In this document: positions 8,007-13,660 of the stretch, piece by piece | Layout: each line of letters opens with the position of its first letter | How positions within the stretch are numbered: position 1 is the stretch's first letter | NCBI GenBank assembly: GCA_902797895.1 | Contig: CADBUS010000179.1 | Span: forward strand, 1-13,660 | Direction: 5' to 3' | From: an uncultured Bacteroidia bacterium | GTDB taxonomy: Bacteria > Bacteroidota > Bacteroidia > Bacteroidales > UBA932 | DNA: 13,660 bases | Notes under the pieces: generated by a model | Told to the model about the DNA's origin: nothing | Database searches by the model: none | The model's input: the letters and a program-made list of their open reading frames with translations, nothing else | Position numbers and translations under genes: made by a program

Positions 8007-8657
8007 ATGAAAGGTTTAACTAAAAGAACAACACTTGTACTCAGCTCCTTATTAGCTATTTGGCTCTGCCTATTTCTTCCTGCTCGGCTTTGGGCGCAGG
8101 AGAGCCTTGATGGCGCAAATGGAGGTAATGCAGAGAGGCAGTTGTATCAGAAGATTGTTTCTGCAACAAAAGAGGTAAAGAGCCTTTCTGCCAACTTTGT
8201 GGAAAAGAAGCATATAGCCGCCCTTACGGAGCCTGTTGTATCAAAGGGTAGGATATACTATATGGCCCCATCCTCTATGCGTTGGGAGTATGACGCACAA
8301 AACTACGGAATCTGCAATGCCAAAGGGGGCTATATGGTAAGAGATGGTAAGATAAATAGCGGAGAGGGGAGAGTTTTTGCAAAATTGGGCAGGATGATAA
8401 CAGGGTTTATAAACGGTAGCGATATAGACTCAAAAATGTTTGATGTTGAGTATAATAAAGTTGGCAAGGAGTTTCATATAAAAGCCACTCCTAAAAACTC
8501 CAAAATGAGGGGATTGATAGAGTACATACTTATGCGTTTTGATAGCGATAACTATATGATAAAGGGTTATAGTATCTTTAACGGAGCAGACAGTACGGTT
8601 ATAACTTTCTCTGACATAGATTTATCTACTCAGCCAAATGAGCAGTTATTCAAATAG
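8007..8657 (+). CDS. LolA-like periplasmic lipid/lipoprotein carrier
   Basis: The 216-residue protein has a signal peptide: a basic start (MKGLTKR), a hydrophobic core (about residues 9-25) and probable cleavage near Ala30 (ARLWA/QES). The mature part has the LolA/LolB-type half-barrel pattern: an amphipathic helix ending in KSLSANFVEKKHIAALTEPV, then SKGRIYYMAPSSMRWEY, a strand pattern typical of outer membrane lipoprotein carrier protein LolA (GxLyyxxPxxxRWxY). The length is normal for LolA. LolA homologues inside aryl-polyene clusters are thought to ferry the product or a lipid across the periplasm to the outer membrane rather than to be the housekeeping LolA. The presence of an MMPL exporter two genes on supports that. 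There is no convincing lipobox around Cys21, so I read it as soluble periplasmic. Confidence 0.87.
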   Translation: MKGLTKRTTLVLSSLLAIWLCLFLPARLWAQESLDGANGGNAERQLYQKIVSATKEVKSLSANFVEKKHIAALTEPVVSKGRIYYMAPSSMRWEYDAQNYGICNAKGGYMVRDGKINSGEGRVFAKLGRMITGFINGSDIDSKMFDVEYNKVGKEFHIKATPKNSKMRGLIEYILMRFDSDNYMIKGYSIFNGADSTVITFSDIDLSTQPNEQLFK

Positions 8658-8665
8658 TTAAGAAT

Positions 8666-9082
8666 ATGACGGTTAATGGTTTTTATAATATAGAGAGTTT
8701 TAGTTTTGACGGAGCAGTAATCTCTGTTCATCTTTCTCTTGTTCCAACACATTGGATATGCGATGTTCATTTTCCGGGCTCTCCTATAATGCCTGGTGCT
8801 ATGGTGGTAAATACCCTTCAACAGCTTGTATCAAAGGCTTTTGAGAGGCATTATATTATAGATAAGCTCTCCAATGTGAGATTTTTGAGGCCGATAGTTC
8901 CGGGGAGAGAGACCGCTCTCCGTTTTGATATAGCAGTTACTCTTGAGGAGGGAGAGAATGGAGCTTTTCCGCCCCTCTCGGTAAAGTGCGTAGTAAAGGC
9001 AGAGGGAACAACTTCCGCTGCTGCAGAGGAGGCGCCTCTTGAGTTTGTCAAGCTCTCCGCTCATCTTATAACCTCAAAATAA
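8666..9082 (+). CDS. FabA/FabZ-like hotdog dehydratase (ApeI-like) with Asn replacing the catalytic Glu
   Basis: This 138-residue hotdog-fold protein contains the classical dehydratase active-site strand: HFPGSPIMPG with His35 at the catalytic position. It also has a later FabZ-like block (LSNVRFLRPIVPGRE, about residues 67-81). In FabZ a Glu sits 14 residues after the His. Here that position, in PGAMVVNTLQQL, is Asn49, so the acid/base partner is missing. The known family reaction is dehydration of 3-hydroxyacyl-ACP. The loss is complementary to that in the hotdog protein at 2849, which keeps the Glu but has no His. In FabA/FabZ dimers the active site joins His of one subunit with the acid of the other, so these two may form one working heterodimer. 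It starts 8 bases after the LolA-like gene. Confidence 0.87.
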   Translation: MTVNGFYNIESFSFDGAVISVHLSLVPTHWICDVHFPGSPIMPGAMVVNTLQQLVSKAFERHYIIDKLSNVRFLRPIVPGRETALRFDIAVTLEEGENGAFPPLSVKCVVKAEGTTSAAAEEAPLEFVKLSAHLITSK

Positions 9083-9090
9083 TCAACTAT

Positions 9091-9852
9091 ATGGCCTCTA
9101 AGTGTGTAGTAGTTCCATTTTACAATAATCGTGATACAGTTTGTGGCGTAATAACCTCTTTGTATAACGAGGGGTATAATGTAATAGCCGTTGCAGATGG
9201 CCCCACAGATGGTAGTCTGGAGCTTGTAGAGGAGTTGGAAGCGGTACTGACATATAAAGAGGATTTTACTTTAGTTGCTCTCAATGGCAATAAGGGAAAA
9301 GGGCGTGCAATTGTAGAGGGTATGCGCAAAGCAACCGAATTTGGTTACCGCTCTGCTCTTACCTTTGATGCTGATGGTCAGCATACTCTTCAGGGAGCCA
9401 AAGCAATATTTTCTGCTGCCGAGAATTATAATGTAGAGAATGTACTACTTGTTGGTAGCAGGGCTTGTCGTGGAGCAGATAAAGGAGGTAGGTTTGCCAA
9501 CAACTTTTCCAATTTTTGGCTGAAGGTGCAGACAGGCCGCAGTCTGCCCGATACCCAGAGCGGTTGCCGTCTCTATCCTGTGCTTGAAATTGCCGATTCA
9601 AAATGGATTGGCAGTAGGTATGAGTTTGAAACAGAGGCTCTTGTGAGGCTTATCTGGCGCGGCATTGAACCTGTGGTTGTGCCAATTGATGTACTCTATA
9701 CAGAGGAGAGGATAACTCACTTCCGTCCTTTGAAAGATTTTTTTAGAATCTCTCTGATGAATACCCTTCTGACCTTTGGTGCCATTTTTTATGGCTATCC
9801 TGCAATGCTGATAAGGAGATTGGCAAAAGGTAAAAGGAGTATAAAGAGATAG
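9091..9852 (+). CDS. Family 2 glycosyltransferase (dolichyl-phosphate sugar synthase-like)
   Basis: This 253-residue GT-A fold protein begins with the nucleotide-binding pattern VVVPFYNNRDTV and VIAVADGPTDGS (Asp36). Asn/Gly-rich NGNKGKGRAI follows, then the metal-binding motif Asp93-Ala-Asp95-Gly-Gln-His98 (FDADGQH), which is typical of dolichyl-phosphate mannose/glucose synthase-type GT2 enzymes. Further conserved parts are DTQSGCRLYP (about 151-160) and SRYEFETEAL. The C-terminus has a hydrophobic stretch (about 220-240, MNTLLTFGAIFYGYPAML) that may be a membrane-associated helix, and ends in a Lys/Arg-rich tail. It would transfer a sugar from an NDP-sugar to a lipid or polyprenyl phosphate at the inner membrane. 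GT2 enzymes occur in aryl-polyene lipid clusters, where the polyene sits on a glycolipid. The sugar cannot be read from sequence. It starts 8 bases after the dehydratase gene. Confidence 0.9.
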   Translation: MASKCVVVPFYNNRDTVCGVITSLYNEGYNVIAVADGPTDGSLELVEELEAVLTYKEDFTLVALNGNKGKGRAIVEGMRKATEFGYRSALTFDADGQHTLQGAKAIFSAAENYNVENVLLVGSRACRGADKGGRFANNFSNFWLKVQTGRSLPDTQSGCRLYPVLEIADSKWIGSRYEFETEALVRLIWRGIEPVVVPIDVLYTEERITHFRPLKDFFRISLMNTLLTFGAIFYGYPAMLIRRLAKGKRSIKR

Positions 9853-9866
9853 CTCTCGGCAGCAAT

Positions 9867-12800
9867 ATGGAGAGGCTTTTTTTAAGGATATATGACTTTT
9901 TTGCCGCCCGTCCAAGGCGCTTTTTGGCCTTTGCCTTGCCACTTATTCTCTCTCTGTTCTTTATGTGGGGTGGCTCAAAAATAGTTATGAATGAGGATAT
10001 TGCAGGTTTTCTACCCTATAAATCATCTAAAAACGGAGGTAACAATCAGGGGCAGTTTATCTACAAAAACCTAAGAATGCAGGATAAGGTGGTGCTACTC
10101 TTTTCTTTGGCTAATGATGCAGATTTTGAGGGAGCTCAGGAGAGGGAGGCAATACTTTCCGCTGCAGCAGAGCAGTTTGCAGATGCTATGGAGGCGGCCG
10201 ATATTGAGGGCATAAAGGAGCCGCAACTAAGAATAGATGCCTTGCAGATGCTCCAAACCACTCGATTCATACTCTCCAATATGCCATATTTCCTTGATAA
10301 ACAAGATTATGACAGAATAGATAGCATACTCCGCAATGGAGATATAGTTAATATATTGGAACAGAATCGCGCTGCACTTGTCTCATCTTCAGGCCCTTTT
10401 ATAAAGGATATAGTGCTCTCAGATCCGCTTCGTTTCAGCTCCTCTCTGCTTGGCGCTCTCAACTCGCTTAGCTCTCAAACAGACTACAAACTTATTGGAG
10501 ATTACCTCTTTACAGCCGATAGCACAACTCTTATAATGAACTTTTCATCTGAATATGGTGGTAGTGAAACTGCCCGTAACAAACAGATGATTAGTGCTGT
10601 GAAGGCTATTGCAGATTCTGTTGCAAAAGATAATCCAATGGTAAGCATAACACTTACCGGCTCTCCTGTAATAGCGGTTGCAAATGCCGGCAGAATCCAA
10701 AAAGATGCCCTAAGAGCCGGAGTTCTCTCCATTGCTCTTATTGTTTTACTTTTGGGCTGGTACTTCAAGAGCATAAAGCCCATATTTCTGATATGCGCTC
10801 CTGTGGTGTTTGGTATTCTGCTGGGGCTATGCTATATGGGGCTTTTTCATCCAAATCTCTCATCCATAGCTCTTACCGCCTGTTGTGTGATTTTTGGAAT
10901 AGGGGTAGATTACGCCCTTCTTTACTCCACTCGTTTACGCTATGCTACAGGTGCAAGGGAGGCTCTCGGAGATATTGCCTCTCCTATGGTTATAGGTAAT
11001 ATCACTACCGTAGGGGCTTTTCTCTCTCTGCTTGTTATGAGTGCGGAGGGTATGAGGGACTTTGGCCTATTTGCTGCTCTTTCGTTAATTGGCGCAATAC
11101 TTTTTGTGGTACTATTTCTGCCCCATTGGGCAGGCAAAGCTGAGGGTAAAGAGCATAGTGGCGCTCTCTCCAAGTGGGTTAATCTTAGGCCGGAGCGTAG
11201 CAGATATCTCTTTTGGGGAATAGTGGCTCTAACCGCCCTCTTTCTCTTGTTGGGCTCCAAGGTGCGCTTTAGTGCAGACTTTAATAAAATCAACTATATT
11301 TCAGAGAATCAGAGTGCTGCGCTTGAGCAGTTGCAGCAGAGTACCAATCGCGGAGGCAACGTGGCACTATATGTTGTATCTGAAGGGCCATCGTTAGACT
11401 CCGCACTTGCCATAAGTGAGAAAAGCAACCAATTTATAACAGAGGCGCTTTCAAACGGATATTCCACAGCGGTGGCGAGTGTGGGTAATTTTCTGCCTTC
11501 CAAACAGATGCAGAAGCAGCGGCTTGCAATGTGGAGCGAGTTTGCCGGCAGATGCTCTGCGGAGATTATCGCTCTTTTGGAGAAAAATTCTGCAAAAGCA
11601 GGCTTTGCCCCAAATGCCTTTGAACCTTTCAAGCATATTTTAACAAAAGAATATGCCATTCAGAACGAGGAGTTCTTTTCTCCATTAACCTCCTCTGTAT
11701 TAAAGCCTTTCCTGCTTAAAGACTCATCATCTGCAATAGTACTCTCAACTCTCTATACCCCAAAGGAGAGGGTGGCGGAGTTATACAGTCGTTTTGGAGA
11801 GCGGAGCGGCTCTTTTCTCTTTGATTCGTACTCAATGACAGAGCAGATGCTCTCTACCCTGCAGAAAGATTTTGATTGGGTGCTCTTTATTTGCAGCATA
11901 CTGGTCTTCATCTTTTTGACTATTGCCTTCAGGAGAATAGAGTTGGCTCTTACCGCCTTTCTTCCTATGGTTGTAAGCTGGATTTGGATAACCGGAATAA
12001 TGGGCATAACGGGGGTGGATTTCAATATCGTGAATATAATTCTGGCCACCTTTATATTTGGGCTCGGCGATGATTATACCATATTTATGGTGGAGGGATT
12101 GCAGTATGAGCATACTCACAACAAACAGTTGCTATCTTCCTATAAAACAGGCGTTACCCTCTCTGCGCTCACTATGCTTATAGGGCTTGGCTCTATGTAT
12201 ATAGCACTTCACCCTGCGCTGCGTTCGCTTGCTCAAGTGGCGGTAATAGGAATGATTTGCGTTGTGGCTATGGCCTTTATACTTCCGCCATACATATTCA
12301 GTTTTCTTACAACCGTTTCATATAAAGGCAAACGCTATATGCGCTTTGCTCCTTTGAGGCTTTCGGATATTGCAGTAACCCTTTATTGCATAGTGGTTTT
12401 TGCCCTTGCGAGCCTATGGGCGAGAGTAAAGTTGCTCTTTAATCCCAAAATGGATAGCGGCAAGTTCCGCTCTCTTGTGCAAAGGGCTATGGAGTTTTTT
12501 GCAAAACATTTTCCGCGCACCACTCTTACAATAGAGGGTGTTGATAGTAAGATGTTTGAGAGCCCAAGTGTAATTATCTGTAACCATCAGTCTCATTTGG
12601 ATTTAATGTATCTGCTCTCTCTGTCTGATAAAATAACGGTCCTTACGGGCAAGTGGGCATATAACTCTCCTATCTATGGCGCATTTGTTCGCAAGGCCGG
12701 CTTTATCTGTATAGAAGATGGGTTGGAATCCTCTATGGCGCAGATTCAGCAGAGGGTAGGCGAAGGCTTTTCAATAGTAATCTTTCCGGAGGGAACTCGC

Positions 12801-13133
12801 AGCGAGGATTACACAATAGGCCATTTCCACAACGGAGCATTTGAGATAGCCGAGAGGCTGCAACTTCCTATCCAACCGCTGCTTATCTATGGTGCAGGGG
12901 AGCTTATGCCAAAGCGCGAGCTATTTGCAAGGCGTGCCGATATAGCAATAAAGGCACTCCCAAGAGTGCCTTACTCAAAACTTAATGAATGGGGCGAGCG
13001 CCCTTTGAAACAGGCGCACGCCTTCAGAAAATACTATCAGGCAGAATACAATGCTCTTGCGGAGCAGGTGCGCACTCCTAAATGGAGAGCCCGCCGCCAA
13101 AGGGCGCTGAATATCTACAAACAGACTACTTAA
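9867..13133 (+). CDS. MMPL/RND-family exporter fused to PlsC-type acyltransferase
   Basis: The protein has 1088 residues. Residues 1-820 are an MMPL lipid exporter: TM1 (about 16-34), a periplasmic domain to about 283, a cluster of six helices (about 285-468), a second periplasmic domain, and five more helices (about 671-820). The two repeated RND motifs carry the proton-relay Asp residues: GVD348Y and GDD736Y. An additional helix (about 835-857) leads to a cytoplasmic PlsC domain with NHX4D (His907-Gln-Ser-His-Leu-Asp912) and FPEGTR (973-978), so both acyltransferase motifs are intact. The fusion joins acylation of a lipid to its export. From memory, some Bacteroidota relatives are trifunctional with a C-terminal SAM methyltransferase; this one ends right after the PlsC domain. 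As ApeM-like last gene of the operon it would carry the polyene lipid to the periplasm for the LolA-like protein. Confidence 0.92.
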   Translation: MERLFLRIYDFFAARPRRFLAFALPLILSLFFMWGGSKIVMNEDIAGFLPYKSSKNGGNNQGQFIYKNLRMQDKVVLLFSLANDADFEGAQEREAILSAAAEQFADAMEAADIEGIKEPQLRIDALQMLQTTRFILSNMPYFLDKQDYDRIDSILRNGDIVNILEQNRAALVSSSGPFIKDIVLSDPLRFSSSLLGALNSLSSQTDYKLIGDYLFTADSTTLIMNFSSEYGGSETARNKQMISAVKAIADSVAKDNPMVSITLTGSPVIAVANAGRIQKDALRAGVLSIALIVLLLGWYFKSIKPIFLICAPVVFGILLGLCYMGLFHPNLSSIALTACCVIFGIGVDYALLYSTRLRYATGAREALGDIASPMVIGNITTVGAFLSLLVMSAEGMRDFGLFAALSLIGAILFVVLFLPHWAGKAEGKEHSGALSKWVNLRPERSRYLFWGIVALTALFLLLGSKVRFSADFNKINYISENQSAALEQLQQSTNRGGNVALYVVSEGPSLDSALAISEKSNQFITEALSNGYSTAVASVGNFLPSKQMQKQRLAMWSEFAGRCSAEIIALLEKNSAKAGFAPNAFEPFKHILTKEYAIQNEEFFSPLTSSVLKPFLLKDSSSAIVLSTLYTPKERVAELYSRFGERSGSFLFDSYSMTEQMLSTLQKDFDWVLFICSILVFIFLTIAFRRIELALTAFLPMVVSWIWITGIMGITGVDFNIVNIILATFIFGLGDDYTIFMVEGLQYEHTHNKQLLSSYKTGVTLSALTMLIGLGSMYIALHPALRSLAQVAVIGMICVVAMAFILPPYIFSFLTTVSYKGKRYMRFAPLRLSDIAVTLYCIVVFALASLWARVKLLFNPKMDSGKFRSLVQRAMEFFAKHFPRTTLTIEGVDSKMFESPSVIICNHQSHLDLMYLLSLSDKITVLTGKWAYNSPIYGAFVRKAGFICIEDGLESSMAQIQQRVGEGFSIVIFPEGTRSEDYTIGHFHNGAFEIAERLQLPIQPLLIYGAGELMPKRELFARRADIAIKALPRVPYSKLNEWGERPLKQAHAFRKYYQAEYNALAEQVRTPKWRARRQRALNIYKQTT

Positions 13134-13503
13134 CAGCAATCATATCTATCTCAACCATAGCATTCTTTGGGAGTGCTGCCACCTGGAATGCCACTCTTGC
13201 AGGATATGGCTCGCTGAAATATTTTGCATATACATCGTTGAGGGCGGCAAAGTTTGCCAGGTCCTGCAGATATACCGTAACCTTAACAGCATCAGCCATT
13301 TTGAAACCAGCTTCCTCAAGCACATTCTGCAAATTCTTGAATACCTGCTCAAGCTGCTCCTTAAAACCGCCAGGAACAAACTCGCCTGTTGCAGGATCTA
13401 TCGGAAGCTGCCCGGAGGCGTAAATTGTGTTATCTACTACAACAGCTTGACTATAAGTGCCTACTGCCTTTGGTGCCTTAGGGCTTGCTACAATTTTTCT
13501 CAT
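13126..13503 (-). CDS. ridA: RidA/YjgF family 2-iminobutanoate/2-iminopropanoate deaminase
   Basis: The protein has 125 residues when started at the ATG at 13503, the normal RidA length. RidA hydrolyses reactive enamines/imines such as 2-aminoacrylate formed by PLP enzymes, in the cytoplasm as a trimer. The family signature is clear: GTYSQAV near residue 15, IYASGQLPIDPATG (27-40), the substrate-binding Arg103 (YPARVAFQV) and Glu118 (MVEIDMIAVK). An in-frame ATG at 13548 would add 15 Lys-rich residues encoded by the repeat edge and is unlikely. The gene runs opposite to the operon, and its stop codon lies inside the last codons of the MMPL gene, an 8-base overlap (13126-13133). It looks like an ordinary housekeeping gene marking the operon's end; nothing ties it to the polyene pathway. 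Confidence 0.95.
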   Translation of the reverse strand: MRKIVASPKAPKAVGTYSQAVVVDNTIYASGQLPIDPATGEFVPGGFKEQLEQVFKNLQNVLEEAGFKMADAVKVTVYLQDLANFAALNDVYAKYFSEPYPARVAFQVAALPKNAMVEIDMIAVK

Positions 13504-13541
13504 ATCTCTTATTGCTTTTTTATTTGATAATTCTTTTATTT

Positions 13542-13598
13542 TGAGCATATTCTGTCATCCTGAGCACATTCTGTCATCCTGAGCATATTCTGTCATTC
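13542..13598. repeat. Three tandem 19-base repeats upstream of ridA
   Basis: Three adjoining copies of TGAGCAYATTCTGTCATYC occupy 13542-13560, 13561-13579 and 13580-13598. They differ only by T/C at the seventh base (middle copy C) and at the eighteenth (last copy T). They lie 39 bases upstream of the ridA start and have no spacers, so they are not a CRISPR. The third copy runs directly into the dispersed-type sequence at 13592-13617. Confidence 0.9.
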
Positions 13599-13617
13599 TG
13601 AGCGCAGCGAAGAATCT
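13592..13617. repeat. Dispersed-repeat-like motif (GTCATTCTGAGCG...AGAATCT)
   Basis: The segment from GTCATTCTGAGCG to GAAGAATCT, with the central GCAGCGAA, matches from memory a short sequence that recurs in intergenic regions of many bacterial genomes. The tandem copies at 13542-13598 look like expansions of its left part. Function is unknown; it may be a REP-like element or a spreading extragenic repeat. The recognition is from memory and has not been checked against a genome. Confidence 0.6.
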
Positions 13618-13660
13618 ATAACTTATTATCCTCCTGCCTGTAAATATCCATAAGATATTC
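13616..13660 (-). CDS. Possible C-terminal end of another minus-strand gene (edge fragment)
   Basis: Read on the minus strand from the right edge, positions 13660-13616 give 14 sense codons (EYLMDIYRQEDNKL) followed by TAG. The composition is protein-like and the direction agrees with ridA, so this could be the tail of a gene lying to the right. The stretch is too short to identify or to prove coding; the repeat motif overlaps its stop codon. Confidence 0.3.
   Translation of the reverse strand, partial: EYLMDIYRQEDNKL

Larger units (their letters stand above)
1..13133 (+). other. Polyene-type lipid biosynthesis and export operon (runs in from upstream)
   Basis: Twelve plus-strand genes are packed with gaps of 2-31 bases and two overlaps (8 bases at 1375-1382, 11 bases at 2849-2859), so they are probably one transcript. 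I see no promoter-like gap inside; the promoter must lie left of the window because the first gene is already cut. The combination of KR, ACP, two KS proteins, two hotdog proteins, two acyltransferases, GT2, LolA-like and MMPL is what is known from aryl-polyene (APE) clusters. A conjugated acyl chain built on ACP and delivered to the outer membrane is therefore the best reading. Starter-unit genes are not in view, so calling it APE rather than a related polyene lipid is inference. Confidence 0.8.

Noticed and set aside
8007..8096. Lipoprotein signal peptide (Cys21) in the LolA-like protein
   Set aside because: The residues before Cys21 (AIWLC) do not fit a lipobox, and a better signal peptidase I site follows near Ala30.
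9598..9942. 114-residue open frame on the minus strand, among many other antisense frames in the operon
   Set aside because: It lies opposite the well-supported GT2 and the MMPL start and shows no recognisable domain; such antisense frames in this operon are shadows of the real genes.
12951..12972. Intrinsic terminator
   Set aside because: The perfect stem is inside the coding region and is followed by TACTCAAAA, not a T-run.
13504..13548. N-terminally extended RidA
   Set aside because: The extra residues are Lys-rich, the ATG falls within the repeat edge, and RidA proteins normally start at the MRKIVASPKAP-type N-terminus.
13542..13598. CRISPR array
   Set aside because: The units directly abut each other without spacers, and no cas genes are present.

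Overview
The window reads as Bacteroidota DNA, most likely Bacteroidales. The tightly packed operon has no consistent Shine-Dalgarno pattern, isoleucine ATA codons are frequent, and the protein families resemble type II fatty-acid/polyketide clusters of that phylum. This assignment is an inference from protein resemblance, not a database match.

Positions 1-13133 hold one plus-strand operon that begins upstream of the window. The order is: a FabG-type ketoreductase (5' truncated), an LpxL/HtrB-like acyltransferase, a B12-binding radical SAM enzyme, a hotdog dehydratase-like protein without the catalytic His, a ketoacyl synthase (KS) with an extra half-KS domain, an acyl carrier protein, a second KS with a chain-length-factor-like domain, a small DMT/SMR membrane protein, a LolA-like periplasmic protein, a second hotdog dehydratase, a family 2 glycosyltransferase, and an MMPL exporter fused to a PlsC-type acyltransferase. 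Gaps are 2-31 bases and two junctions overlap.

The gene set matches an aryl-polyene (APE)-like or related polyunsaturated lipid pathway. The ACP carries the chain, the two KS proteins elongate it, FabG reduces it, and the two hotdog proteins dehydrate it without later enoyl reduction, which gives a conjugated polyene. The acyltransferases and glycosyltransferase would join the acyl chain to a lipid or sugar carrier, and MMPL plus LolA would move it to the outer membrane. No starter-loading ligase, ammonia lyase, thioesterase, phosphopantetheinyl transferase or resorcinol-forming DarA/DarB is visible, so the final product class is not proven.

The most unusual points are: (i) the two dehydratase-like proteins have complementary active-site losses, one without the His and one without the Glu, which suggests an obligate heterodimer; (ii) each KS carries an additional degenerate half-KS; (iii) a B12-dependent radical SAM enzyme is embedded in the operon.

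Positions 13126-13503 hold a minus-strand ridA that converges on the operon and overlaps its last gene by 8 bases. Upstream of ridA are three 19-base tandem repeats running into a dispersed-repeat-like sequence, followed by what may be the last codons of another minus-strand gene.
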